The notes: generated from the letters alone by a model not told the origin. A stretch of DNA of 64,000 nt from SYOC01 sp964441775 (GCA_964441775.1 CAYTVL010000004.1:124001-188000); one strand, 5' to 3'; counted from the stretch's first letter, positions 8,949 to 18,800 are shown. Numbers and translations are program-made.

Positions 8949-9989
8949 ATGAATCGTTACGCGTCATTAAGAGTTACGTCTTTTCTCTGTCTCAGTCTCT
9001 GTCTCATCCTCTGTCCTGCTTATGCAGAAGACAAGAAGCCAACCATTCGCTTTGGTTTACAAGTCGCCCAGCAACAGACAACCGTTGAAGAACTCAAAGA
9101 AGTCTGGAAAGAAGCCGAAGCCTTGGGGTTTGATACATTGTGGACCAACGATCATTTGCTCGCCAGCGTCGGTCCACCTGAAGCCCCGGAACTTGAAGCT
9201 TGGACGCTGTTAGCGGCAATGGCTACAACCACGTCCAAAATACAAATTGGCTCGATGGTCACCAACAATGTCTTTCGCTACCCCGCCGTGCTGGCCAAGA
9301 TGGCGACTACGGTCGATCATCTCAGCAACGGACGATTAATTTTGGGAATCGGTTCAGGCTGGTTCGAAAGGGAACATCAAGCGTATGGTATCCCCTTCCC
9401 TTCTGTTAAAGATCGCACCGATGCCCTGGCTGAATCCTTGGAAGTCATCACAAAATTGTGGGCCGCGGACCCAACGGTGTCTTTTAAAGGGAAGTTCTAC
9501 ACGTTGACCGACGCCCCGTTTATGCCGAAGCCGATCCAGAAGCCTCACCCACCCATCATGATTGGCGGGGTGGGCGAAAAGAAAGTGTTGCCCCTGGTCG
9601 CCAAGTACGCCCAGATGTGGAATATCCCAAGTTTACCTGCGGACCAGATCGCCGAGAAAAATAAAGTGCTGGAGAAAATTTGTAAAAAAGTGGGGCGCAA
9701 TTGCGCGGAGATCGAACGTTCCTATCTCACCCCACTTTACATCAAAGGTGATATGAGTGAAGTGAAAACGCTGCTCGAACGTGTGGCCGATCTCCGCAAA
9801 GTCAGCGTCGATGAAGTCCTGCGCAGTGTCCTCGCCGGCGACCCGGAGACTGTCAAAAAGCAGATGCAAGCTTACATCGACGCCGGGGTGACGCATTTCA
9901 TCATCAATCTGCGTCGTCCCGGACTGTACGATCTTGAGGGGGTGCGCTTGTTTGCGAAAGAGGTGATGCCGGCGTTTCGCAATAAATGA
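8949..9989 (+). CDS. exported luciferase-like (LLM) F420/flavin-dependent oxidoreductase
   Basis: The mature part is a TIM-barrel bacterial-luciferase-like protein: TIRFGLQVAQQ at the start, EALGFDTLWTNDHLL, IQIGSMVTNNVFRYPAVLAKMATTVDHLSNGR, LGIGSGWFEREHQAYG and KPIQKPHPPIMIGG are hallmark segments. Such enzymes use reduced flavin or coenzyme F420. Unusually the 346-residue precursor opens with a Sec-type signal (MNRYASLRV, a leucine/cysteine-rich core and the site AYA-ED near residue 26), implying export. The ATG at 8949 has GGAGGGGT upstream. Some mycobacterial F420 enzymes are exported, but usually by Tat, so either this protein binds its cofactor outside or the leader has another purpose. 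A cytosolic relative is at 43468-44313. Confidence 0.8.
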   Translation: MNRYASLRVTSFLCLSLCLILCPAYAEDKKPTIRFGLQVAQQQTTVEELKEVWKEAEALGFDTLWTNDHLLASVGPPEAPELEAWTLLAAMATTTSKIQIGSMVTNNVFRYPAVLAKMATTVDHLSNGRLILGIGSGWFEREHQAYGIPFPSVKDRTDALAESLEVITKLWAADPTVSFKGKFYTLTDAPFMPKPIQKPHPPIMIGGVGEKKVLPLVAKYAQMWNIPSLPADQIAEKNKVLEKICKKVGRNCAEIERSYLTPLYIKGDMSEVKTLLERVADLRKVSVDEVLRSVLAGDPETVKKQMQAYIDAGVTHFIINLRRPGLYDLEGVRLFAKEVMPAFRNK

Positions 9990-10001
9990 AAGAAGAAGAA
10001 G

Positions 10002-10382
10002 GTGACTATAGGTTTAACATTTCTCGAAATCGAAATTGGCAATCCCGCCAATCCGACGAAGACAGAACGACTAGAGTTTCTCATCGACTCTGGAGCCATT
10101 TATTCCGTCGTTCCCGAGAGAGTGCTGAAAAAGCTGGGAATCAAACCTGTCGCCAAAGAAGAGTTTTTTCTTGCCAATGGGGAAAAGATCTCGCGTAAGA
10201 AAGGCATCGCCCTGTTCAAATACGGCGACAAAATTGGCGGGGCAGACGTCATCTTCGGCGAACCAGAAGACAGTACTCTTCTTGGCGCCTTCACTTTAGA
10301 AGCTTTGGGCCTCATGCTTGATCCATTGAGACGAGAGCTCAAACCGCTGCCGATGATGCTGGCGAGAATTTCCCAAAGATAA
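10002..10382 (+). CDS. retropepsin-like aspartic protease family protein
   Basis: A 126-residue protein starting at GTG, just 12 bases after the LLM gene. FLIDSGAIYSVVP matches the clan AA active-site pattern D-(S/T)-G-A with the catalytic Asp near residue 28, followed by a hydrophobic-rich beta region and LLGAFTLEALGLMLD, which resembles the second conserved ILG block of single-domain retropepsins. Such proteins work as dimers. No signal or membrane segment is visible, so it would be cytosolic; the substrate is unknown. The start codon choice is moderate: AGAAGAAGAA provides a purine-rich stretch upstream. Confidence 0.7.
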   Translation: MTIGLTFLEIEIGNPANPTKTERLEFLIDSGAIYSVVPERVLKKLGIKPVAKEEFFLANGEKISRKKGIALFKYGDKIGGADVIFGEPEDSTLLGAFTLEALGLMLDPLRRELKPLPMMLARISQR

Positions 10383-10454
10383 GGTCTCACCAACACGTCC
10401 CTTCTTAGCGGACTAGAGTAAATTTCTGTTGCCTGCATGGCGGGACGAGACGTC

Positions 10455-10510
10455 CGAGCTGTGACCGTGAGGGAGCGGTGCTCCAGCCGCTTGCTCACGG
10501 TCACAGCTCG
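10455..10510. terminator. perfect 17-bp inverted repeat between convergent genes
   Basis: Left arm 10455-10471 (CGAGCTGTGACCGTGAG) is exactly complementary to right arm 10494-10510. The 22-base centre itself contains GAGCGG and CCGCTT, so the whole can form a long hairpin. It lies between two converging genes (ends at 10382 and 10525), a typical place for a bidirectional terminator. No obvious U-tract follows, so it could instead be a dispersed palindromic element. Confidence 0.6.
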
Positions 10511-10524
10511 ATTCCCAACGAGAA

Positions 10525-10998
10525 TCAAATAAGAAAGGTTAAGTTGTCAATATACTCGTTATTGTTCACCAAAAGCACTTTCTTACTCACCAGCTTGAAA
10601 CTGTCAGCATACGGGCGCAGCCGATGCAGCGTGCGCCCGGCGAAAATATCCTGTTTACCACGTCGCAATTCAGCCAGCATGAAGTTGGAGTGGGCAACAA
10701 GCTCGCCGTTGTCCGTTTCTTCAATAACGATATTCGACACGAGGCGCCGCATGCGGGACTTCGGTTCTTGCGCGAGAGCAAAGCCACTCTTCAACCTGGC
10801 AATACGCAATTGTAATCTCACTCGGTCATCGTAGATCAACGAAATCTCCCGCTTGGGATCGATATCGTCGCGCCCAGCCGGCACCCAGTACAAGGCGTCT
10901 TCGGTCCACAGCGCCAGCCATTCGTCGTAGCGATGCTCATCCATGAGCTGGGCTTCAAGATACAGAAACTCTTCAACTTGTTGACGATCGAACGACAT
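10525..10998 (-). CDS. aromatic-ring-hydroxylating dioxygenase, beta subunit
   Basis: A 157-residue small subunit of a Rieske dioxygenase, with the NTF2/scytalone-dehydratase-like fold. Features are QQVEEFLYLEAQLMDEHRYDEWLALWTEDALYWVPA near the N-terminus and RMRRLVSNIVIEE and the C-terminal DNLTFLI, all typical of the family (usual length 160-190). The structural role is to build an alpha3beta3 enzyme with the alpha subunit. The ATG at 10998 is chosen because GGAGGTAG precedes it and it begins 7 bases after the alpha-subunit stop; a longer start would overlap alpha. No ferredoxin or reductase gene accompanies the pair. Confidence 0.85.
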   Translation of the reverse strand: MSFDRQQVEEFLYLEAQLMDEHRYDEWLALWTEDALYWVPAGRDDIDPKREISLIYDDRVRLQLRIARLKSGFALAQEPKSRMRRLVSNIVIEETDNGELVAHSNFMLAELRRGKQDIFAGRTLHRLRPYADSFKLVSKKVLLVNNNEYIDNLTFLI

Positions 10999-11005
10999 GG
11001 CGGCG

Positions 11006-12361
11006 CTACCTCCGCTTGCCCGCTCGGGCGTTCCCGACGCGTTTGCTTGCAGCCCGCGCTGCACCTTGCCTTTGCATCATGACTTTTTTCCACTGCCGCC
11101 AGATGCCGCGCTGAGTCACCTCATCGGTGAGGTCGCCAATAATCACACCGTCTTCTTCACGCTCACGGTGGAGCCCGCGCGCCAGCAGTTGCCATGGCTC
11201 CAGCGCAACAGCGCAGCCATCCTGCACTCGTTCAAAAATTTCCGAGTCATCAGGCCCCCCGAAGCTGGCTGAGCCAAAAAACGCCTCGTGAGAACGAAGC
11301 CGGATAGTATTCACTTCCGGAGCCAACCACTTGAGCAGGGTGGGATAGAGGCACACTTCCGTGCGGTCCACACCGAGCGGCTGCAGCACGCGCATTTGGA
11401 CGCCAATGAGGATCAGGTTAGGAAAGATGAACGTATGAGTGCCGCCCTCGCGCAGCATGTTCGCAGCGCGATCCTCCCCAAAACGACGCGTGAGTTCCGC
11501 CAAATGAGTCTCGCCTTCCGGCGTGATGGCGCGTACTGCCGGCAAAGGATCATTGTTGAGCGAGTCATAGATGCGGAACTTGTAGTCGAGCATCACGTGC
11601 CCATTGCCCAAGTCCTTCGTCGCTCCCCCCATAGCAGCAAGATCACGTCCCGAGCGCTGCTGTCCCATGCTCGGGTTATTTTTGATTTTGTCCATCAATG
11701 CTTGACCGAAGGACGCATGGACAATCGGCGCATGGTAGCCATCCATAGAGTTTTCCGCCGCCATCTTCCAATTGCCCTGGTAACTATACTTGTGAATACC
11801 GGAGACGACCTCGACATCGTCCGCGCGGGACAGCCCGACAAAGAAATCAAGCTCGGCGGCGGCTCGGCCCAGATGTTCCTCCAGCGTCATTCCGGCGGGG
11901 CTCAGGCTGCCAAAGATGAAGCCCCGGTACGCAGCCACACGCGGCACTTTCACTAAGCCGAAATCTTCACGTTTGAAATTGTCACCGTATGCATCCTCGC
12001 CAGGCACGCCGCTCAAATTGCCATTCAACTGATATGTCCAGCCGTGGTACATACAGCGAAACGAGCGCGTGTTGCCCTGCCCTTCCTGACATACGGTCGC
12101 GCCGCGATGACGACAGCGATTGAGCAACAACTGGACCTGACCGTGTTGGTCCCGCACCATAATCACCGGTTGGAGCCCAATGCGTTTGAGTCGAAAATCG
12201 CCTACGTCAGGCACCTCGCCTTGATGACCAACATAGACCCAGCCACGATGAAAAATCTTGTCCATTTCGTCAGTAAAGACCGCAGGGCTGGTGTACACAC
12301 TGAGATGCACACGGTCTTCTTTGACTAAGGCGTCGTAGTCGATCTCTTGTTGTGACAACAT
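11006..12361 (-). CDS. aromatic-ring-hydroxylating dioxygenase, alpha subunit (Rieske 2Fe-2S)
   Basis: The 451-residue catalytic subunit. The Rieske motif is complete: NRCRHRGATVC and, 16-17 residues later, FRCMYHGWTYQLNG, near residues 80-110. The mononuclear iron site follows in ENSMDGYHAPIVHASFG (D..H..H). It should insert both oxygen atoms into an aromatic ring, with electrons from a reductase encoded elsewhere. An AGGAGGGG sits upstream of the ATG. With the beta gene directly behind and an amidohydrolase just upstream on the same strand, it forms a likely aromatic catabolic operon reading leftward. The specific ring substrate (benzoate, anthranilate, salicylate or other) cannot be told. 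Confidence 0.9.
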   Translation of the reverse strand: MLSQQEIDYDALVKEDRVHLSVYTSPAVFTDEMDKIFHRGWVYVGHQGEVPDVGDFRLKRIGLQPVIMVRDQHGQVQLLLNRCRHRGATVCQEGQGNTRSFRCMYHGWTYQLNGNLSGVPGEDAYGDNFKREDFGLVKVPRVAAYRGFIFGSLSPAGMTLEEHLGRAAAELDFFVGLSRADDVEVVSGIHKYSYQGNWKMAAENSMDGYHAPIVHASFGQALMDKIKNNPSMGQQRSGRDLAAMGGATKDLGNGHVMLDYKFRIYDSLNNDPLPAVRAITPEGETHLAELTRRFGEDRAANMLREGGTHTFIFPNLILIGVQMRVLQPLGVDRTEVCLYPTLLKWLAPEVNTIRLRSHEAFFGSASFGGPDDSEIFERVQDGCAVALEPWQLLARGLHREREEDGVIIGDLTDEVTQRGIWRQWKKVMMQRQGAARAASKRVGNARAGKRR

Positions 12362-12415
12362 GCGCGTATCCCCTCCTTATTGAGCGTGTGGTTCACAATG
12401 AACTTGCTTATGTTA

Positions 12416-13885
12416 TCAAACCCGTGCAGAATCCCTCGCCAGGCTCTTCACGGCGCCTTCAACAACCGTGCCCTGGAAAAAGTTGGGATTGGTCGAGGTC
12501 CAGAACTTGACGGCGTTGCTAAACACCATCTCACGAAAGTCCGCTTCGCTCATCAGCCCATCTTCAACCAGCTCATACGCTTCGTGCGCCGCATCCGTCA
12601 TATCAGGCACGTCCCAATGGCCCAAGTCAGAGCCATACAACGCATAGAGCTTCGCGTTGTATGGCGACCCTTTGGCGTCAAAAGCCAGCATGTTGAGGGG
12701 ATCATCGCCTTCACAGCCAAAATAGAATTGCTGGGTGAAGATCTGGCAAATCTCTTCCGGACCCTTGATGCCGCTCGGAGCCCATTCGTCGAGGAGCATT
12801 TGGTCCTCTCCCCGCGACATAAAAATTTGATAACTTCGTAAAATCTCCTCGGCTCGCCCCTCAAGAAGTTTGCCGCCGTAGCGCTGCGAGAGCTCGATAA
12901 AAGACTCGCGATCAATCGACGCAGGGTTGTATTTTTGCACCGCGTCCCAACTGCGCTTATCCCAGTGCGAGAGCAGATCGCAATAGAGATTGCGCGCCCA
13001 GGCGACGCCGCCTTCCATAAAGGCAAACGTCAACGCGGGAAAACGCTTGGGCACCCCGCCCAGGAACAGCCCACGACAAACCGCGTCGGCGCTGGAGGCA
13101 AAGTTGCCGAGATGGTTATGGACATAGTTCGTCGTCGTGGCCCGGCTTCCCCAACCGTAGCCCACCGAATGAAACGTCGGCGACACGCCCAGTTCGACAC
13201 ACTTCGCCCAGACAGGATCATAATCGTGCTCACTATCGAGACCATAGGTATCCAGCCAGTAGGTGTAGCGGGCGGCCTCGGGTGAAATCTTCGCGGCGGC
13301 TTTAATTTGTCGACGCACGTAGCTAGCCATCATGATCGCCCGTAGTCCCAAATGACCTACGGCGTACTCCAGCTCTTCGATCGCTTCTTGGGGCGTGTGC
13401 ATGGGAATCGTCGCCACCGGCAACAAACGATCGGTATACCCTGCAAACATCTCCGCCTTCATTTTGTTGAGGGCGCGCGCCGCCGCTCGCCGGACTTCTT
13501 CATCCGCGATCTGCACCGCCACCAGACCAATAGTCGGGTACACCACCGAAAGATCGATGCCCAGCTCATCTAGTCGCTCGTGAAACAGCTTGGGATAGAA
13601 AGCAGTGGCGAGGTCCTTCGTGTTGCGCGCAGGCGAGGCCCACCAGGTGGGCCGCATGCTGCGGCGCTCGTGACGCTCTTGCGGCGAAAGGGTGGCCCAG
13701 CCCACGTCCGGATACCCATCGAACGAGATAATAGGGAGACGTTCGGCGACCGAACGCCCGGCTTCAGCCACAAGATAATCAAAAAAGATCGGCCCCATTT
13801 CGACTTGGTGGCCGTCGGAATCGATGATTGGATGATTTAAGCGGGCGCGAATCGCGGCGGACTTGGATGCTTGAGGCGACGCCAT
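12416..13885 (-). CDS. amidohydrolase family (ACMSD-like) metal-dependent hydrolase, long form
   Basis: A 489-residue TIM-barrel metal hydrolase of the Amidohydro_rel (PF04909) group. It opens HPIIDSDGHQVEMG, the equivalent of the metal-binding HxH-like start in this group, and has FHERLDELGIDLSVVYPT and, near the C-terminus, LYGSDLGHWDVPD, where the Asp would bind metal. Members decarboxylate or hydrolyse ring-cleavage products such as aminocarboxymuconate semialdehyde. This one is about 110 residues longer than the other four in the window, with inserts in the middle. The ATG at 13885 has GAGGAGGGT upstream, so the longer 13954 start is rejected. It is 54 bases upstream of the dioxygenase alpha gene on the same strand, suggesting a joint pathway. 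Confidence 0.8.
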   Translation of the reverse strand: MASPQASKSAAIRARLNHPIIDSDGHQVEMGPIFFDYLVAEAGRSVAERLPIISFDGYPDVGWATLSPQERHERRSMRPTWWASPARNTKDLATAFYPKLFHERLDELGIDLSVVYPTIGLVAVQIADEEVRRAAARALNKMKAEMFAGYTDRLLPVATIPMHTPQEAIEELEYAVGHLGLRAIMMASYVRRQIKAAAKISPEAARYTYWLDTYGLDSEHDYDPVWAKCVELGVSPTFHSVGYGWGSRATTTNYVHNHLGNFASSADAVCRGLFLGGVPKRFPALTFAFMEGGVAWARNLYCDLLSHWDKRSWDAVQKYNPASIDRESFIELSQRYGGKLLEGRAEEILRSYQIFMSRGEDQMLLDEWAPSGIKGPEEICQIFTQQFYFGCEGDDPLNMLAFDAKGSPYNAKLYALYGSDLGHWDVPDMTDAAHEAYELVEDGLMSEADFREMVFSNAVKFWTSTNPNFFQGTVVEGAVKSLARDSARV

Positions 13886-14213
13886 GACAGACCCTCCTCT
13901 TCGGGTGCGACTAAACGTGATTTCTCTTTCTGCATACTGTGCATGAGGCCACACGGTCTGGCAACACAGGTGACCAGGACAAAGGCACAGGACTGTAGCA
14001 AACCTTAGGCGGCGGCTACCGAAAACACGAAGGCAATGGTATAGCTAGTGTCTAAGCCAAGCGGCCCGAGAGCGGTACACCAGGCTTGTCACCCTGAATG
14101 AAGTGAAGGGTCTCGGTGAGATTCTGCACTGCGCTCAGAATGACAGGCCTGAAGATCTTGTTGTCAAGTGTACATAATGTCGTGCATTCTGGTTTAGAAA
14201 GGGAACCTTCGCT
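13886..14213. other. 328-bp divergent intergenic region
   Basis: No gene is visible. It separates the leftward dioxygenase/amidohydrolase operon from the rightward amidohydrolase, so it must hold promoters for both directions, but I cannot point to convincing -35/-10 pairs. An imperfect dispersed repeat occupies 14088-14144. The stretch GTGTACATAATGTCG (about 14168) resembles GTGTACACTATGTCG upstream of the Sel1 gene (about 21844), perhaps a shared regulatory site. Confidence 0.5.
14088..14144. repeat. dispersed GTCACCCTGAA...CTCAGAATGAC palindromic repeat
   Basis: Imperfect inverted repeat bounded by GTCACCCTGAATGAAG and CGCTCAGAATGAC with the internal GGTCTCGGTGAGATT. It belongs to the same family as the elements at 55536-55626 and 34524-34609. 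It is a non-coding MITE-like or REP-like element in the divergent promoter region. Confidence 0.55.
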
Positions 14214-15332
14214 ATGAAAATCGTCGACGGCGACAGCCACTTTATTGAACCCTTGGATTTGTTCACCCGCTACATCGACCCAGCCTACCGGGAACGCGCT
14301 ATGCACGCGGAGAAAGACACGGACGGCAAGCAGCAACTAGTCGTCGATGGCCGGCTCATGCACTTGGGCAGCGACACCGAGGAGATGCTGAGTATCATCG
14401 TTGGATACGGACAAAAAGAAGACGGGCACGCGCTCAACGATTTTGATCGCTCACTGATTGCCGGTGGAGATTGGCAGGACATGGGCAAACGCGTGCAGTT
14501 CATAGACTCGCAAGGCATCGATGCACAAGTGTTGTTTCCCACGCTCGGCCTGTTGTGGGAAGGCGACGTGCGCGACCCCCAGCTCGCGGCGGCGCTGTGT
14601 CGCGCCTACAACACCTGGGCGTTTGAGATCTGTGCTGGACGTCTCGATCGCCTGTTTCCTGCGGCGCATATTTCGTTACGCGATCCTGCCCTCGCTGTCC
14701 AAGAAATGCAGCGTGTGGCCAAGCTCGGTGCCCACTCAGTCATGATCGGCTCGGCTCCGGTGCACGGCAAAAGTTTCGGCCACCAAGACTACGATGGCAT
14801 CTGGGCTGCCGCGCAGGACCTCAACCTGGCCGTCGGCATTCATCCGGCTGGCAATAAAGACTATCTTGGCAGCGCTTGGTTCAGAGACCGCAACCCGGGG
14901 TTCATGTTCATTTCGATGAATGTCATCCAAGACCCGCGCATGTCGCTCAGCACGATGGTGTACGATGGCGTGTTTGAACGCTTCCCAAAGTTACGCGTAG
15001 CCACAGTAGAATCAATGGGTAGTTGGGTAGGAGAATGGATCGAGCGCTTTGAGTATCGCTATCAGTACATGCGCCACACCTCGCAGATGAAGCGCCCGAT
15101 TCGCGAATACTTTGCCAACAACATTTGGGTGAACGCCGATCCCAGCGAGAAGTTGTTCCCGCTCATCGTGCAATTCGTGGGCGATGAGAAATTTTTTGTC
15201 GGGTCGGATTATCCGCACGCTGAAGGATTCACGAATCCGGTACAAGCGATGCGTACGCTGATTTCTTCTCTACCGGCGTCTTCTCAAGAAAAGATTCTCG
15301 GAACCAACGCCTGCGCGTTCTACGGCATTTAA
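14214..15332 (+). CDS. amidohydrolase family (ACMSD-like) metal-dependent hydrolase
   Basis: A 372-residue TIM-barrel hydrolase of the Amidohydro_rel group. It begins KIVDGDSHFIEPLDLF, the D-x-H metal-binding start, has GIDAQVLFPTLGLLW, RLDRLFPAAHISLRDP, VGIHPAG with a ligand His, and EKFFVGSDYPHAEGF where the Asp is the last metal ligand. Members act on amidated or decarboxylatable ring-cleavage products in the cytosol. It heads a rightward pair with the NTF2-like gene at 15400, after a short hairpin. It resembles the tandem pair at 29399 and 30573 and the gene at 55691. Confidence 0.85.
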   Translation: MKIVDGDSHFIEPLDLFTRYIDPAYRERAMHAEKDTDGKQQLVVDGRLMHLGSDTEEMLSIIVGYGQKEDGHALNDFDRSLIAGGDWQDMGKRVQFIDSQGIDAQVLFPTLGLLWEGDVRDPQLAAALCRAYNTWAFEICAGRLDRLFPAAHISLRDPALAVQEMQRVAKLGAHSVMIGSAPVHGKSFGHQDYDGIWAAAQDLNLAVGIHPAGNKDYLGSAWFRDRNPGFMFISMNVIQDPRMSLSTMVYDGVFERFPKLRVATVESMGSWVGEWIERFEYRYQYMRHTSQMKRPIREYFANNIWVNADPSEKLFPLIVQFVGDEKFFVGSDYPHAEGFTNPVQAMRTLISSLPASSQEKILGTNACAFYGI

Positions 15333-15337
15333 AGTTC

Positions 15338-15357
15338 GCATGGGTACAAGCCCATGC
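15338..15357. terminator. short hairpin between amidohydrolase and NTF2-like genes
   Basis: GCATGGG, a six-base loop TACAAG and CCCATGC form a perfect 7-bp stem 6 bases after the amidohydrolase stop. No U-tract follows, so it may be a weak terminator, an mRNA stabiliser or a dispersed repeat half. Confidence 0.45.
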
Positions 15358-15399
15358 TACCCACTCGACTAACAGATCATCACAAAAGGAGGGACCATC

Positions 15400-15858
15400 A
15401 TGGATATGAACGAATTGGAACGACGCCTCACCCGCATCGAGGACATTGAAAGTATCAAGCAGTTGAAAGCACGCTACTGCGATATATGTGACGACGACCA
15501 CAACCCGGACCGAATCACCACGATCTTTGTGGAAGACGGAATATGGGAAGGCGGCGGCTTCGGCAAAGCCCAAGGGCACGAGGCCATTCGTCAGTTGTTT
15601 CAGACCTTTCAAAAGTTGATCAGTTTCTCGCAGCACATGGTCATGAATCCTATCATCGAGATCGACGGCAACCGCGCCAAGGGCACGTGGTACTTTCTCG
15701 GCCCCTTCATCTTTCGCAAAGACCAAGGCCAAGAGGCAAGATGGATCGCCGTGAAATATGTCGATGACTACGTCAAAGTGAATGGCGAGTGGAAGTATCA
15801 GCACCTGCGCGCCGATATCCGCGTGAATGCCCCTTACGATAAGGGTTGGGCGAAGTAG
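15400..15858 (+). CDS. NTF2/SnoaL-like fold protein
   Basis: A 152-residue protein of the nuclear transport factor 2-like superfamily. It starts with a helix (ELERRLTRIEDIESIKQLKARYCDICDDDH) followed by FVEDGIWEGGGFGKAQGHEAIRQLFQTF, the usual pattern of SnoaL-type cyclases, isomerases and hydratases with an open cone-shaped pocket. The ATG has AAAGGAGGGA upstream. The family is too diverse to name a reaction. Its position behind an amidohydrolase suggests that it acts on the same catabolic intermediate or on a related one. Confidence 0.7.
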   Translation: MDMNELERRLTRIEDIESIKQLKARYCDICDDDHNPDRITTIFVEDGIWEGGGFGKAQGHEAIRQLFQTFQKLISFSQHMVMNPIIEIDGNRAKGTWYFLGPFIFRKDQGQEARWIAVKYVDDYVKVNGEWKYQHLRADIRVNAPYDKGWAK

Positions 15859-15889
15859 AGGCGCGAGACTTGATGAGTAGGCTCAGGTC

Positions 15890-18800
15890 ATGACCTTTGA
15901 CGAGATACTTGCTCAGATTCAAGACTTACTGCAGCGCGAGCAGCGGATTTCTTACCGAGGCTTGAAGCGGCGGTTTGACTTGGATGACGAGTATCTCGAA
16001 GACCTGAAAGAAGAACTCATCGGCGCCAAACGGCTGGCCGTCGATGAAGACGGACGCTTTCTGGTGTGGACCGGCGACAGCAGGTCTAGGGTCCAGCGTC
16101 TAGAGTTGGCAACAAAAGAGCCAGCATTGAGCCCTCAGACTCTAGACCCTAGACCTGCCGCCGCCGAGCGGCGTCAACTCACTGTGATGTTCGTTGACCT
16201 GGTAGGCTCCACGGCGTTGTCTGCCCAACTCGATCCCGAGGACTACCATGCCGTCGTGCAGCAGTATCACCAGACCTGTGATGCCGTCATTCAACGCTAC
16301 GGCGGTTTCGTGCCCCAACATCTCGGCGATGGCGTGCTGGCCTACTTCGGCTATCCCACGGCCCATGAAGACGATGCGCAGCAGGCGGTGCGAGCGGGGA
16401 TGGAGATTATTCAGGCCTTGCAGAGCCGCGCGCGTCAGCAAGCGGCCCGTGCACCGCTCCCGCATGGTCGCGGCTCGGAGGCACTTCCAGTCCGCATCGG
16501 CATCCACACCGGGCTAGTGGTAGTAGGCGACATCGGCGCGCCGGGGCGCGTGGAGCAATTAGCCTTGGGCGAAACTCCGAATGTGGCGGCGCGTATTCAG
16601 GGTCTCACTGAACCCAACACGGTGATGGTCAGCGCCGTGACCCACCAGCTAGTAAAGGACACGTTTGAGTGCCAACCGTTCGGCTCCCATCTGGTCAAAG
16701 GGCTCGACACCCCCATTGCGGTCTATCACGTGCAAAGCGAGCGACACCAAGTCTCGCCGCTGGCGGGGCGCGGGACACTCACGCCGCTAATCGGGCGTGA
16801 CCAAGAAGTGGGCTTACTGATTGACCGCTGGGAGCAAACCAAAGAAGGGCGCGGTCAAGTGGTGTTGCTCAGTGGCGAGCCGGGGATTGGCAAGTCCCGC
16901 CTCGCATATCGGCTGCGCGAGCAGGTGACGAGTGAAGGTTCGCTCCTGTTCGAAGCCCGTTGTTCACCGTACTATCAGCAGAGCGCGTTGTATCCGCTCA
17001 TTGACGTGTGGCAGCGCACGCTGTTGTTCACCCGGCAGGACACGGACGCGGAGAAGATCGCCAAACTCGAACAAGCCTTGGTCCTGTACGAGATGCCGGA
17101 GACGCTGCCGTTCTTCACGGCGCTGCTCTCGTTGCCAACTCTCACAACTTCTTCACCGCTCACTCTCACTCCACAAAAGCAGAAGGAGCGTACGTTACAA
17201 GCGCTGCTTCAGTCACTCCTGGCGCAGGCGGAGCGGCAAGCGACGGCGGTGGTATGGGAGGATGTGCACTGGGCGGACCCGTCATCGTTGGAGTTCCTCT
17301 CGTTGCTGATCGAACAAATCCCCACGACTAAACTGTTGCTCGTCCTGACGTTTCGTCCGGAGTTCACGCCACCGTGGCCGCCACGGTCACATCTCTCTCA
17401 CTTGATGCTCAATCGGTTGGGGCAGAAACAGGTGGAGGCGATGATCGCAGAGGTAGCGGCAGGCACGCCGTTGCCTGCCGAGATGTTTGAGCGGATTCGC
17501 GTGAAGACTGATGGCGTGCCCCTATTCGTAGAAGAGCTGACTAAGAGTGTCATCGAAGCTGGGGACCAAGAGACAGGGAATGGGGAACAGAGAGAAAGGA
17601 CAGTGAGAACGTTGGCTATTCCCGCCACTCTCCAGGACACGCTCATGGCCCGGCTGGATCGCTTGTCCGACGCACGACCAGTGGCGCAACTCGGAGCTAC
17701 CTTGGGGCGCGAGTTTTCGTACGAGCTCTTGCATGCCGTCTCTCCACTCAACGCAGCAGAGTTGCAGACTGCTCTAAGCAAACTGGTAGAAGCAGAGATT
17801 CTCTACCAACGAGGCACAGGCGACCACGCGCGCTACTTCTTCAAACACGCCCTCATTCAAGACACGGCCTACCAATCCTTACTCAAAAGCATCCGGCAGC
17901 GGTATCACACCCAGATAGCTCAAGCGCTGGAAGAACGTTTTGCAGATACCAAAGAGACACAACCCGAACTCCTGGCTCATCATTACACTGAGGCGGGACT
18001 GATCGAACAAGCGATTCCGTATTGGCAATGGGCAGGGCAAAAAGCCGCCGAACGGTTAGCTAATCAAGAAGCAATTCGCCATCTCACTAAAGGACTGGAA
18101 CTGCTCAAGACACTGCCAAACACGCTTGAGCATCTTCAACAAGAATTAACTTTGCGAATGACTACCGGCGCCCCACTGATCGCCACCAAAGGCTATACAG
18201 CGGAAGAAGTGCGTCAAGTCTATGACCGGGTAAGAGAATTGTGCAAGCACCTCGGTAATACCCCCCAACTATTTCCGTCATTGTGGGGGCTTGCCCTATA
18301 TTACACCAACACTGGAGATAACTGCACCAGCTATGAGTTAGCTCAAGAATGTCTCCAAATTGCACAGCGCGAACAAGATTCAACCTTACTCCTGCTAGCT
18401 CACTCGTTGTTAGGAGGAGTTAGCCATTGGTTTGGTCAATTCGTAGAGTCTCAGTTCCATCTCAAACGCGCAATAGAAGTGTACGACTTATCGCAGCATC
18501 GTTCGTTAGCGATGCGCTATGGAATAGATCCCAATGTGGTAAGCCTGGGGTATGCAAGCCTCAACTCATGGTTGCTTGGGTATCCAGAGCAATCCCGCAC
18601 CAAGGCTTATGAAACACTTGCAGCGGCTCAAAAATTAGAGCATCCATTTTGTCATGCGTTTGCGCTTTCCTATGTTTCACTCATCCATTTGTTACGCCGT
18701 GAAGATGCTTTTGCGTATCAAGCCGCGACAAGATTGTTGACGCTCGCGCGTGAGCAAGCGTTCCAACACTATATTGGTTTTGGGACGCTTTTCCAGGGTT

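Noticed and set aside
11288..11956. 222-residue plus-strand open frame
   Set aside because: Antisense to the Rieske alpha subunit gene.
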